From positions 1 to 62,859 of the forward strand of contig NZ_JACJRV010000038.1 of assembly GCF_014697475.1 (NCBI RefSeq): DNA of 62,859 nucleotides. The letters are read 5' to 3'. Origin of the DNA: Nostoc sp. FACHB-152. Its GTDB lineage: Bacteria > Cyanobacteriota > Cyanobacteriia > Cyanobacteriales > Nostocaceae. Position 1 is the stretch's first letter. Each line of letters opens with the position of its first letter. Shown here in pieces: positions 28,444-36,869 of the stretch. The notes beneath the pieces are model-generated. The model searched no databases and had not been told where the DNA came from. It was given only the letters and a program-made list of their open reading frames with translations. The translations under genes and the position numbers were made by a program.

Positions 28444-29646
28444 ATGACTCATCCATTTCCCACACCACCAATTCAACCATTAAACCGCCTTCAAGCCTCC
28501 GATGGGTTATTAATTACCGCCGATCGCTGGCGTAAAGCTCATGAATACCATCGCCAACGCCAAAATGCTCACTATCAATCGTTAAATCAGCCTGGGGTTG
28601 TTTGTGGCTTAGGTGTAAGACCTATTCCGGCTCCATCCTCAGTCAAAGCTGAATATCGAGATAATCGCTGGATAGAAATTCAACCAGGAATTGCGATCGA
28701 TGTGGCTGGTAATGTAATTGTTGTCCCAAATGCTATTCCTTTTCGCATCGCTACAGAAGTACCTGATTCCGAACCTGTGATGATTTATCTCGTAGCTAGT
28801 TATGTAGATCCCGAACAACTGCGTCGTGATGAGCAAAACAATGATTTTATCCAAGAAACTTTTCGCATAGACGAAAAGCGTCAACGACCAGAACCTACAG
28901 AGATAGAGCTTTGTCGGATATTCTTACAACCAGGCCCCGTATCAATTACCTTACCCAGTGATGTCTTTTTCCCCGGCTATAACAATATAGATTTGCGTTA
29001 TCGCCTTCAAGCTCAATCTCGTCCTCAAGCGATCGTGCGTATGGCTTTAGTCACTCACGGTGATTCTGAATATGCACGCACATTTTTTAATCTTTCCTAT
29101 TTGTTACAAGCTGTAGAAGTTCTTCATCCCTCTTTACGAGGTGCTGATGATGTAGGTCAAATTTCTTTAGAAGAAAATATTCAAGAATATGACTTACTTT
29201 ATCTCACTGGTAAGGAAGCACTTTCTTTAAATAGTAGAGAATTTGAAGCTTTAAAATTTTATCTAGATAACGGTGGAGTGCTTTTAGTTGATGCACCACA
29301 TAATGCTACAGGTTTAATAGAAAGCACTCAAACTATAGCTCAACAATTAGGCTATCTTTTAAAACCTTTAGAAGAATTGCGACGCAATCATCCTCTCAGA
29401 AGCAAACCATTTTTATTTGCTGCTTTACCAATGATTAATCAACAAATTATGCAGCTGGCGATCGGGGGAGGAATTATTTTAGCTGTTGGTGATTTAGGTT
29501 CAGGTTGGGGGCCAGATCAAGAGTTGAGTTTATCTAGAGTTGTCATTCGCACCGCTCAAGAATTAGGCATTAACATTTTGCAGTATGCTTGGAAAAGGCG
29601 GCAGTTATTTGGTTTGCAACAAGAAGATTATTCAGGTCAGTGGTAA
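28444..29646 (+). CDS. CIS-locus protein with C-terminal DUF4159-like domain
   Basis: A 400-residue protein. The N-terminal half (about 15-190) resembles the tail/baseplate module found at the end of cyanobacterial CIS operons (LLITADRWRKAHEYHRQRQN; IEIQPGIAIDVAGNVIVVP). The C-terminal half matches the DUF4159 pattern, a Rossmann-like amidotransferase-related fold, with YDLLYLTGKEALSLNSREFE and FYLDNGGVLLVDAPH. No catalytic triad is obvious. It is the last gene of the forward structural run, occupying the place of Afp13 (fibre) in Afp clusters. It could be a baseplate-associated receptor or ligand-binding piece; the function is unknown. Confidence 0.7.
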   Translation: MTHPFPTPPIQPLNRLQASDGLLITADRWRKAHEYHRQRQNAHYQSLNQPGVVCGLGVRPIPAPSSVKAEYRDNRWIEIQPGIAIDVAGNVIVVPNAIPFRIATEVPDSEPVMIYLVASYVDPEQLRRDEQNNDFIQETFRIDEKRQRPEPTEIELCRIFLQPGPVSITLPSDVFFPGYNNIDLRYRLQAQSRPQAIVRMALVTHGDSEYARTFFNLSYLLQAVEVLHPSLRGADDVGQISLEENIQEYDLLYLTGKEALSLNSREFEALKFYLDNGGVLLVDAPHNATGLIESTQTIAQQLGYLLKPLEELRRNHPLRSKPFLFAALPMINQQIMQLAIGGGIILAVGDLGSGWGPDQELSLSRVVIRTAQELGINILQYAWKRRQLFGLQQEDYSGQW

Positions 29647-29661
29647 TAACAATATATAGGC

Positions 29662-29687
29662 TAGGGGCGTACAGATGTACGTCCCTA
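29662..29687. repeat. Dispersed inverted repeat after forward CIS operon
   Basis: TAGGGGCGTACA and TGTACGTCCCTA around the centre GA, directly after the last gene of the forward run. A decayed second copy, GTAGCGCACAGATGTACGCC, lies at about 29761-29786. Confidence 0.85.
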
Positions 29688-29710
29688 TGATTTTTTATAT
29701 GTAGCGATCG

Positions 29711-29741
29711 CACTTTTTTATACCATTTCATCAAAAAAGTG
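29711..29741. terminator. Possible bidirectional terminator between convergent genes
   Basis: CACTTTTTT and AAAAAAGTG form an A+T-only stem around a 13-base loop, between the forward CIS run and the convergent DUF4157 gene. The run of T or A in both arms would suit termination in both directions, but the stem is weak. Confidence 0.4.
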
Positions 29742-29824
29742 ATACAGATATATTTATCGTAGTAGCGCACAGATGTACGCCCTTACCAAAGTATTTATAT
29801 CATTCTTACGATCGGCAATTATTT

Positions 29825-31237
29825 CTAGCCTTCAGACTTTTCGTTTGCCATATTTTGACTTTTATATAATTTTTCGTAGTCTTTATTTCCCAATGCTAGC
29901 CATTGCTTTAAATCATCTAAATTCCAAGAAGTCATTTTTTGGATTTTGCTGACTTTACCTTCTTCGGAAGGGGTTATTAAATCGATGAGCAATTTTTCTG
30001 AATTTTCAGGCATCTTTTGAAAATCTTGCCAATTTATCTTTTTCTCTTCTCCTTCATTTTCTCCATTTGTTATAACTGTATAAGTCACTTCGAGTTCATT
30101 GGTTTTGGATTTTTCTTCAAATATTTTTTTAATGTTTTTATTCTTTACTGTTGTATAATCGCGCAGTTGTGTATACATTTCTCTATCTGTTTTTGCTTTG
30201 AATGCTTTGGAATTAGATTTTACGCTTCCAAGTACGTATATTTGATTGTCTTTTACAACTAAATAATCTAATTCTGGTTCTTTATATTTAGTTTTACCAA
30301 TAGAAAATTGCACATTTGTCCATACCTCTGTATTATCGGGCTGCATATATAGAGCCTTCATAGTTGGAACTGCCATCATTTCCACTATATCTCCTATAGT
30401 TTGCATGGCTATTAGGTCTGTAATGTTTCCTTTTTTCTTGCTCATGGCAATATTGAACATCTCCCTAGCTTTGTCGAGCAGTTTTTTTTCTTGCTCATTA
30501 AATTTTGTCTTGATTTCCTCTTCGCTTTTAAGCGTTCGTTGAATTAAATAGCAAGGTTGAATTGCTTCTTGTGTTTGTTGCACCACATGAGTCAACTCAT
30601 GTGCCAACAACTCCTGCCCTCCACGACTCCCTGGCTTATACTCTCCTTGCCGAAAGAATACATCCTGCCCTGTAGTGAACGCCTTTGCCTGTATCGAGCG
30701 ATTTAACTGATCCGCCTGGGAACTCGTATGAATTCGCACCCTGCTAAAATCAGCCCCGAATGCCTGCTCCATTGGTTCTCTAATGTTGTCAGCAAGGGAT
30801 TGCCCACCACCTCGTGCCTGGGCGATCGCACTTTCTAGATCGGATGTAGCGGTAATATCACCTCCACCAGCCTGAAGCTGTATTGACGGCTTCATTTGTA
30901 GTGTGTTTTCTTGAATATTTTCGTTTAAAGCTGGCTGTGCTGAAGCAGGTGAATTAATTTGATTGACTACTTGTGCTGCAACTTGATCTGCTTCTTGTTC
31001 GTATTTATCTCCAGGTTGCCCAATTATCAACTTGGTCTGAACTGTTTTTACTCCTGCATCAAAAATACTTCTTCTAATGACATCTCTCTGGGCTTGGCTA
31101 GGAATATTAGTATTTGTTACCTTTGCTGAGGATGAATCTTTTTGTTCTTGGCGAACAACAGCCGAAGGATTAATTTGAGATTGCTTCTTCTGAATTGAGC
31201 AATCTCCGAGAGATTTTTGGACTTTTTTATAAACCAT
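29825..31237 (-). CDS. DUF4157 protein with nuclease-like C-terminal domain (candidate CIS cargo)
   Basis: A 470-residue protein. The leader contains QAQRDVIRRSIF (49-60) and KYEQEADQVAAQVV (78-91). The DUF4157 core spans about 145-225, with FGADFSRVRIHT and the metallopeptidase-like AHELTHVVQ (HELTH 213-217). DUF4157 proteins are strongly associated with eCIS loci and many are candidate cargo. The C-terminal part (about 240-470) contains IGDIVEMMAV and PELDYLVVKDNQIYVLGSVK, resembling the helix plus the D...(D/E)xK strand of PD-(D/E)xK nucleases; the E/D position before K340 is S/V, so activity is uncertain. It is convergent with the structural run and divergent from the lipase gene. Cargo status is inference. 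Confidence 0.8.
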   Translation of the reverse strand: MVYKKVQKSLGDCSIQKKQSQINPSAVVRQEQKDSSSAKVTNTNIPSQAQRDVIRRSIFDAGVKTVQTKLIIGQPGDKYEQEADQVAAQVVNQINSPASAQPALNENIQENTLQMKPSIQLQAGGGDITATSDLESAIAQARGGGQSLADNIREPMEQAFGADFSRVRIHTSSQADQLNRSIQAKAFTTGQDVFFRQGEYKPGSRGGQELLAHELTHVVQQTQEAIQPCYLIQRTLKSEEEIKTKFNEQEKKLLDKAREMFNIAMSKKKGNITDLIAMQTIGDIVEMMAVPTMKALYMQPDNTEVWTNVQFSIGKTKYKEPELDYLVVKDNQIYVLGSVKSNSKAFKAKTDREMYTQLRDYTTVKNKNIKKIFEEKSKTNELEVTYTVITNGENEGEEKKINWQDFQKMPENSEKLLIDLITPSEEGKVSKIQKMTSWNLDDLKQWLALGNKDYEKLYKSQNMANEKSEG

Positions 31238-31856
31238 AACTCACAGCTTTATTGAGAAGTAAATTGCTTGTTTCTGTAATTACACATATTAATATTCACA
31301 CAAATTCTAGGCATTAATTACTCAAATATAACGCCTTGAAAAATGTGTAATTAACTTGAGCTAAAAAGTCTAACCTGATAATCAAATATTTATGAATTTC
31401 AAAAACTTGTTGTTTTTCTCGGTTTTAATCTTGATATTGATTGCATAAGTTAAAGCTTTATAGCTCCTAGTAAAATTCTACTAATTAATAAATTAATTAG
31501 GTATTAACTAAAAGTCGAATTTTACTAAAATATTTTTTCATCCGAAACAGCGAATTGAAAAATATACTTTTGGACAATAGCAAATAATTATATTATGTGG
31601 AATATTGAAAATATTGCTATAGGCTATTAACCATATTTTCTCATTTAGTTAGCTAAAAATAATTACTGCATAAATAATATGTGGACTTATATTTAGTTGT
31701 TTAAAATTAATCTAAGTGAGAAAGTTTTTGCCCAAAGCATCCGTAAGAAATTGCTTAGAGTTAACCGAGTGGGCGGATTCAAGGACTCTTAAATTATTCG
31801 CTTTCTTAATTCAAAGTTTCACATCAGCAATGATTTAATCGTAATGGAGGATGATC
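31238..31856. promoter_or_regulatory. Long divergent intergenic region, duplicated at 35.6 kb
   Basis: About 620 A+T-rich bases between the DUF4157 gene and the lipase. I see no ORF of note. The part at about 31467-31712 is similar to 35621-35826: shared stretches include CTAGTAAAAT, GTCGAATTTTA and TATGTGGA-TTATATT-A-TTGT in the same order. Both copies lie upstream of a cargo-type gene on the minus strand, so the shared part is a candidate promoter or regulatory region. A good ribosome site, GGAGG, lies at 31846-31850, 6 bases before the lipase ATG. Confidence 0.55.
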
Positions 31857-32726
31857 ATGGCAATCGATCGCTTTGACGTGTCACGAGCAGTTGAACTCGG
31901 CAAGACCATTGCAGTCGCCTATCAGCTGTACGATGTAGCGGAAGATAACCGGGCTAACTTTGCCACTAATGCCCTACCGGGTGATTACCAACTGCAAGGC
32001 CAAATTTATGCCAACGACTCGCTTTTCGATCCCGCTACGCCGCAATCCCGACGGGACGCGCTGGAAAAATCTTTAGACGGACTGTTCAACACGGAAAAAC
32101 CCATCGGGCTAATCGCTGTCTCCGCGCAGAAGAATGACATAATTGTTGCCTTTCGCGGAACGCAAAATGGGTTTGAGTGGTTCCATGACGGCGATTTGCA
32201 GAAAACAAAGTTTGCGATCGCAGATCCGTCGGGTCAGGATGTCTACATGGGTTCGACTGAGTACGGAATCACATCGCTGTATTTCAGCTGCACAACTGTT
32301 AAAAGCGACAAGTCACCTCGCTTGATAGAGGCACTCCGGGAACTGGTAAAGGGCAAGTCCCTGACCATTACCGGGCATAGCCTGGGGGGAGCAATGGCGA
32401 CACTGCTGGCTATGCACGCCGCCGTCACCCTTAAAGGCATCCCCAACAGTGTCAGCGCCCTGACGTTTGCTAGCCCCCTGATTGGTGACAAGAATTTTGC
32501 TGGTCAATTCGACACGCTGATCCCAGATTCGTGGCGCGTCGTTAACCGCCCCGACATTGTTCCGACGTTGCCGCCTATGTTCGTCGGCTATGCCCATGTA
32601 GCGTCTGAATACCCACTTAACTCCGACCATCTTACCAAGCACTGCCTATCCTGCTGGCACGATCTGGAAACATATCTGTACTTGCTGGACAATAGCAACC
32701 TATTACATCCAGAATGCTGCCCCTGA
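31857..32726 (+). CDS. Class 3 lipase-family protein
   Basis: A 289-residue alpha/beta hydrolase of the fungal-lipase-like class 3 family. Catalytic residues are visible: nucleophile S175 in TGHSLGGAMA, D233 in NRPDIVPTLPP and H268 in CWHDLETYL; IIVAFRGTQNG gives the oxyanion-region motif. It should hydrolyse lipid esters. There is no signal peptide. The start was set at 31857, not 31851, because GGAGG abuts the first ATG. Its base composition and codon use (many GGC, CCC, GCC, CTG) are clearly richer in G+C than the flanking genes, suggesting recent acquisition. It sits between cargo-type genes of the CIS locus, so a CIS-delivered phospholipase is a reasonable but unproven idea. Confidence 0.88.
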   Translation: MAIDRFDVSRAVELGKTIAVAYQLYDVAEDNRANFATNALPGDYQLQGQIYANDSLFDPATPQSRRDALEKSLDGLFNTEKPIGLIAVSAQKNDIIVAFRGTQNGFEWFHDGDLQKTKFAIADPSGQDVYMGSTEYGITSLYFSCTTVKSDKSPRLIEALRELVKGKSLTITGHSLGGAMATLLAMHAAVTLKGIPNSVSALTFASPLIGDKNFAGQFDTLIPDSWRVVNRPDIVPTLPPMFVGYAHVASEYPLNSDHLTKHCLSCWHDLETYLYLLDNSNLLHPECCP

Positions 32727-32852
32727 CAGCACGGCTGAAGATGGGGTTGAAAAAGCAGGGGGAGAAAGTAGAAGAAAACCTTGAACCCTTACCCTTTAAC
32801 CTTTTCCCAAAACCAGATTACAAGTTAAAAATGCTTAACCGAAAAGTATTGT

Positions 32853-33326
32853 TTACAACATGACTAACTCTAAGCACTCTTCTACTTGTGCGATCGCCTG
32901 TGCTGCTAGCACATCCGTATAGATAACTTTCATCATTGCTGGTAAATATTTATCCATTGTCAACACATTCATATAAACTAATTTTTGAATAGGAGTTTCC
33001 AGGGCAGAAACACCCTCAGTATTCATGCTAGTTTTCAAACGGGTATCGCCATCTGCAAAACTCATTTCAAAATTACCAATAAGCAAACCATAGTTAGCAC
33101 GGGTAATTAATTCAGTCATTTGTAAATGCTTATTCTCTGGAGTATTAACTGGCAGAATAGAATAAAAGATAAACACTTCTTTTTCTTCAACAGCTTGAGC
33201 AATACAAGTCCACTTACCGTTTTCTCCTTGAAATGTCATACTATAGGCAAGTTCTGTTCCAATTTGATGAATAGGCCATCCATCTGCTTGGAAGAAATTA
33301 GAAATTGCCTCAAAAATTTTGCCCAT
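32853..33326 (-). CDS. YbjN-domain protein, possible cargo chaperone
   Basis: A 157-residue protein starting MGKIFEAISNFFQADGWPIH; AAGGA lies 8 bases upstream, so this start is preferred over one at 33398 that would overlap the neighbour. It has the YbjN family pattern, a fold resembling type III secretion chaperones: WTCIAQAVEEKEVFIFYSIL, ITRANYGLLIGNFEMSFADG and a YMNVLTMDKYLP segment. It lies only 37 bases after the large cargo-type gene on the same strand, so it is a good candidate for that protein's dedicated chaperone or antitoxin. The role is inference. Confidence 0.75.
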   Translation of the reverse strand: MGKIFEAISNFFQADGWPIHQIGTELAYSMTFQGENGKWTCIAQAVEEKEVFIFYSILPVNTPENKHLQMTELITRANYGLLIGNFEMSFADGDTRLKTSMNTEGVSALETPIQKLVYMNVLTMDKYLPAMMKVIYTDVLAAQAIAQVEECLELVML

Positions 33327-33363
33327 AATCGATTTCCTTATTTGATTACTAGAAAACAGACAA

Positions 33364-35304
33364 TTATATAAGTTGAGCAATAATTGCAGCACTTTCACTA
33401 TCTATTAATGCAAATTTCTTAACTGATTTGGCTACACTTACCAAGTGACCTGGTACTGTTTTGGTTAGTTTTTTAGCTGAATTTTTGATTATAGGTATAC
33501 TAACCTTAATTTTATTTTTAATAATTTTCTTTGTATTGTTAAATTTATCTTGACCTTGCTGTGTGAGGGTTTTACTGTCTTCCTTGAGGTGCGAAATATT
33601 TAAAATTTGTTCTCGTAACTCTTTGGCGGATTTTCTCTTAATGTCAGATTCATCAACTCCCATTGTTTTCAGCATCTTTATCGCTAATTTATCTGATTGT
33701 TTAGCCATAACTACTATTGCAGCAGCAGCAAATTTTGGATGTCTTTGAAATATCTCGTCCTCATTACCCACAGCATTAACTCTAGTATTAAAAGCAGCTT
33801 CTTGAGCTTTACCAGCTTGATAACTATCAACAAGCTGTTCTCCTAGTTTCTTGGCTACATTGATTGCAGTACCAAAATATTTAATTACCATTCCAGCTAC
33901 AGTAGTAATACCTCCAATTTTTAGGGTATCTCCAACTATATTAATGACATTAATTACAACATCAACAGCTTTTCTAATTGCTATATGCGTCATTCTCTTA
34001 CCGATGATTCCAACAGAATTTTCAAGAGAATGTTTTTGGTATTTAGCTTCTTTGTGTATTAATTCATTTGCATTAATTTGGTCGGTTACTTTATCCATTT
34101 CATCAGCATTTTTTATTAAAAGATTAGCATTGATGACAATGTTTAAAAATGGAATACCAGTAACATCAAGCGTATTACCTAAATTTTTACTACCAATGCT
34201 TTTAGCTAAATACATAGCATTTAATGTTGCTGCGATTAGATTATCTTTAAACTCAATACCTCCCTCAATTACTTGTTCTTTACCTTGTTTTTTAATTGCT
34301 ACATCACTTTTATTAGTCCATTTTTTTGCTCCTTCCACTACCTTGGCGATCGCATAACCAGTATCAGTAATGTGTGTTAATACATCAATACTGTTTGATA
34401 CACCGTTAAATACTTTAGCTGCATCACTACTGTGGGCAAACTCTTTAGAAATAACACCACCGACTTCCGCCGCAGGCTTGAGGATACTCCCACTTGTTTT
34501 GATATATCCTTTTAATTTCTCAACTGTGGACTTCGGTGGATTAAAGTTATTACTATAAGTTAGTTTACTGTCATATTTTTCCTCAATTAAAAATTGTTTT
34601 TTAATATCATGCAATAGTTTAAGCTTGATATCTATGGGAGTTGGTCTATATTCTGGTGGCAGTTCTTGAAAAGCTTCATTTTCTAATTCTTGAAAGCTTT
34701 CTTTTTCAAGAATGTCTTTTTCGGCTCGTAATCTAGATTCTTGCAGAGGATACCCATATCTTTGAAATTGTGCTATTCTTTCGACTTTTAATTTGGCTAT
34801 TTTTTCAGCTTTTTTGCGCTCAAACTCACTAATTGCTTGTGCTACCTTGGTAGCCATTTCTGGTGCTAAACCTTGTTCTGCTAATTGCCTTTGCTGTTCC
34901 GGTGTAGCAGTAGTGGAGAAATCTGTCCCGAATGTTTTGTGGATAATATCTTTAATTACATCTATTTTCTTTGTTTTCTGAGATGATTGTGTATCGATAT
35001 TTAGTCGCGGTAAAGTTTGGCTGTTGGATGTATTTGTCTGGCTAACAACTTCTGCTGTAATTCTATCAGCTTCTTGCTCATAATTATTTTTAGGTTGTTC
35101 ATTAATTGATGGTTTTCTTGCTAAATTACCAAAAATAGTTCGATAGATAGCGTCTCTCTGTGGTTGATTAGGGATAGTAGAAATGGCTTTCCGAGAAGAA
35201 GTTACTAAATCTGCTTGTGTTAGCTCCTCAGATGGATAAATTTGAGTGTGCCTTCTTTGGAGAAAGGCAGATTTAGCTGATTTTTGCAATCGTTGATAAG
35301 GCAT
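33364..35304 (-). CDS. Large cargo-type protein with DUF4157-like leader
   Basis: A 646-residue protein. Its first 130 residues mirror the DUF4157 protein at 29825: QPQRDAIYRTIF (47-58), NNYEQEADRITAEVVSQT (73-90) and TFGTDFS, but the metallopeptidase-like HELTH core that should follow is missing. After a charged helical region (about 130-230) comes a long part rich in hydrophobic and Gly/Ala segments (about 260-500; GGITTVAGMVIKYFGTAINV) and a Lys-rich helical tail. No enzyme motif is visible. The composition suggests a membrane-active or pore-forming protein. Shared leader plus position argue for CIS cargo. The YbjN gene follows in the same operon. Confidence 0.7.
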   Translation of the reverse strand: MPYQRLQKSAKSAFLQRRHTQIYPSEELTQADLVTSSRKAISTIPNQPQRDAIYRTIFGNLARKPSINEQPKNNYEQEADRITAEVVSQTNTSNSQTLPRLNIDTQSSQKTKKIDVIKDIIHKTFGTDFSTTATPEQQRQLAEQGLAPEMATKVAQAISEFERKKAEKIAKLKVERIAQFQRYGYPLQESRLRAEKDILEKESFQELENEAFQELPPEYRPTPIDIKLKLLHDIKKQFLIEEKYDSKLTYSNNFNPPKSTVEKLKGYIKTSGSILKPAAEVGGVISKEFAHSSDAAKVFNGVSNSIDVLTHITDTGYAIAKVVEGAKKWTNKSDVAIKKQGKEQVIEGGIEFKDNLIAATLNAMYLAKSIGSKNLGNTLDVTGIPFLNIVINANLLIKNADEMDKVTDQINANELIHKEAKYQKHSLENSVGIIGKRMTHIAIRKAVDVVINVINIVGDTLKIGGITTVAGMVIKYFGTAINVAKKLGEQLVDSYQAGKAQEAAFNTRVNAVGNEDEIFQRHPKFAAAAIVVMAKQSDKLAIKMLKTMGVDESDIKRKSAKELREQILNISHLKEDSKTLTQQGQDKFNNTKKIIKNKIKVSIPIIKNSAKKLTKTVPGHLVSVAKSVKKFALIDSESAAIIAQLI

Positions 35305-35420
35305 ATATTAGTTTGCTTTGATTGCTGAATTTATTGCTTAAGTAGATAACAAAGAACAGAGATATGAGTTTGGTGCGTTATTTCGTCACTAACACACCCT
35401 ACAAATTAAAGTTTTTTTTA

Positions 35421-35603
35421 TCAGTCTCTATCTTCCGCTTGCTGTTCATGTTCTTTTCTTGATTGAAGTTTTTGATTAATTGCGTTTTGCATTTCTTGTT
35501 CAGCATTATTTATTGCACCATACACCAGGTTATTGATTATAGATGCAACCTGATACATGATGTTGCTAAGAAAGTTTTCCAATAGCCTTAATATCGCTTC
35601 CAT
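35421..35603 (-). CDS. Small helical protein upstream of cargo gene
   Basis: A 60-residue ORF, MEAILRLLENFLSNIMYQVA onward, amphipathic in its first 35 residues and strongly charged at the end (RKEHEQQAEDRD). It is on the same strand as the cargo gene and 116 bases before it, directly downstream of the duplicated regulatory region. AAGG lies about 10 bases before the ATG. The clean amphipathic pattern and position suggest a real gene, perhaps a small partner of the cargo protein. I do not recognise a family. Confidence 0.5.
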   Translation of the reverse strand: MEAILRLLENFLSNIMYQVASIINNLVYGAINNAEQEMQNAINQKLQSRKEHEQQAEDRD

Positions 35604-35843
35604 AAATTCAAACCTTACTGCTCTAGTAAAATCCTATAAAAAAATATTGAATTACCTATTAATCAAAGGTCGAATTTTATGCAAAATTTTTTAGTTAGTA
35701 ATAAATGGACTTTTGTCGAATGACAAATAGGCAGATTTTATTAAAAATATAAATATTACTATGCGGTAGTGATTATTTCATAAATTATATGTGGATTTAT
35801 ATTCACTTGTCTGAGTATTTAAAACCAATATAGGTTAGCAGCC
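35604..35843. promoter_or_regulatory. Divergent promoter region, paralogue of 31.5 kb region
   Basis: About 240 A+T-rich bases between the small helical gene and the FHA gene. The sequence at about 35621-35826 resembles 31467-31712 in order and orientation (TAGTAAAAT-CTA, GTCGAATTTTA, CATAAATTATATGTGGATTT). It probably carries promoters in both directions. Confidence 0.5.
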
Positions 35844-36809
35844 ATGAAAGTTAAAGTTTTTAATTCACAAACAAAAATCCGAGGAATTGAACTAGATTTC
35901 GAGGAGTTATTCACTGATGAAGATGTATGCTTAATCGGGCGATCGCCTGATTCTGCTCTAGTCTTAGATAGTGTTGATGTCAGTCGTGTACATGGTAAGT
36001 TTTTTCGAGAAAATGGTGAGATTTTTTACATTGACCTTGGCAGTACAAATGGCTCTAAGGTTAACGATGAAATTGTTGAACCCAATAAAACCTATCTCCT
36101 CAAGCCTGGAGATGTAATTCAAGCTGGCGAGTTTGTTCTGTTTATTCAAGAAACTAGCGATTTAATTGAAGATGGAACAGTCGTTAGAGATATGGATGCA
36201 ACTGCATTTTCATCTTGGCATCCCGATCAAGTAGATGTTAGTAACAAAGCGGGTGCTTTAGTTAGAGTTACCCCAAATCCAGAAGTTCTCGAACCAGCAG
36301 ATCCCAAGTTGCAAACTCAGGCTTTACTTGCAGCAATCAATAAACGCATCTTGACAGATATTAAAGCTACTGGAAACTGGACAAGAGATACATACATCAA
36401 AGCAGTACGTAAAGCGCGTGAGTCCATTGAGAATAACAAACTCATCGATCCTGAAGAATTGGAAAAAGAAGCCGATAAGTACTGGCGATCGCTCTCTCAA
36501 GGTACTGTAAATATCAGCACCCGTTTAGGCTCTGTGGCTGTCAAGGGTGTTTCACAGGTAGGAACTCGTTTAAGCTCTGTGGCTGTAAAAGGAGCCACAG
36601 AACTGAAAAGCCGACTCGGTTCTGCTGCTCAAGCGGCTTGGAAAGAGATGAAGACTGCCAAATCTCAGAAAGGCAATGATACACCTCACGCGGTTACATC
36701 TCTAGATAAGTTGCAGACTCCGCAAGCTGAGTTAAATCAGTCAGATTTTGCAGATCCTCAACCCTCACTTGCAGATAAAGAACCCAGTAATGTCAGTTTG
36801 AAACAATAA
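35844..36809 (+). CDS. FHA-domain protein with phospho-acceptor-like motif
   Basis: A 321-residue protein. The FHA domain occupies about 1-103 (GRSPDSALVL, SRVHGKFF at 47-54, GSTNGSKVN), so phospho-threonine binding should be intact. Just after it lies EDGTVVRDMD with T112, very similar to the EDGT/EDAT-V-R repeats in the tail of the Ser/Thr kinase at 45388, so it may be a substrate or mimic of that kinase. A helical region follows, and a near-repeat RLGSVAVKGVSQVGTRLSSV stands at about 230-250. The AAA+ ATPase gene lies 60 bases downstream, separated by a hairpin repeat. Confidence 0.85.
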   Translation: MKVKVFNSQTKIRGIELDFEELFTDEDVCLIGRSPDSALVLDSVDVSRVHGKFFRENGEIFYIDLGSTNGSKVNDEIVEPNKTYLLKPGDVIQAGEFVLFIQETSDLIEDGTVVRDMDATAFSSWHPDQVDVSNKAGALVRVTPNPEVLEPADPKLQTQALLAAINKRILTDIKATGNWTRDTYIKAVRKARESIENNKLIDPEELEKEADKYWRSLSQGTVNISTRLGSVAVKGVSQVGTRLSSVAVKGATELKSRLGSAAQAAWKEMKTAKSQKGNDTPHAVTSLDKLQTPQAELNQSDFADPQPSLADKEPSNVSLKQ

Positions 36810-36817
36810 TGTCACGG

Positions 36818-36845
36818 TAGGGGTGCAACAGCTGTTGCGCCCCTA
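36818..36845. repeat. Dispersed inverted repeat between FHA and ATPase genes
   Basis: TAGGGGTGCAACAG and CTGTTGCGCCCCTA form a near-perfect palindrome. A partial second right arm, GCGCCCCTA, follows at about 36849-36857. Confidence 0.85.
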
Positions 36846-36869
36846 AATGCGCCCCTACTCCTAAATAAA

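Noticed and set aside
33851-34357. 168-residue hydrophobic plus-strand ORF
   Set aside because: It is antisense to the hydrophobic-helical part of the cargo-type protein, without its own start signals.
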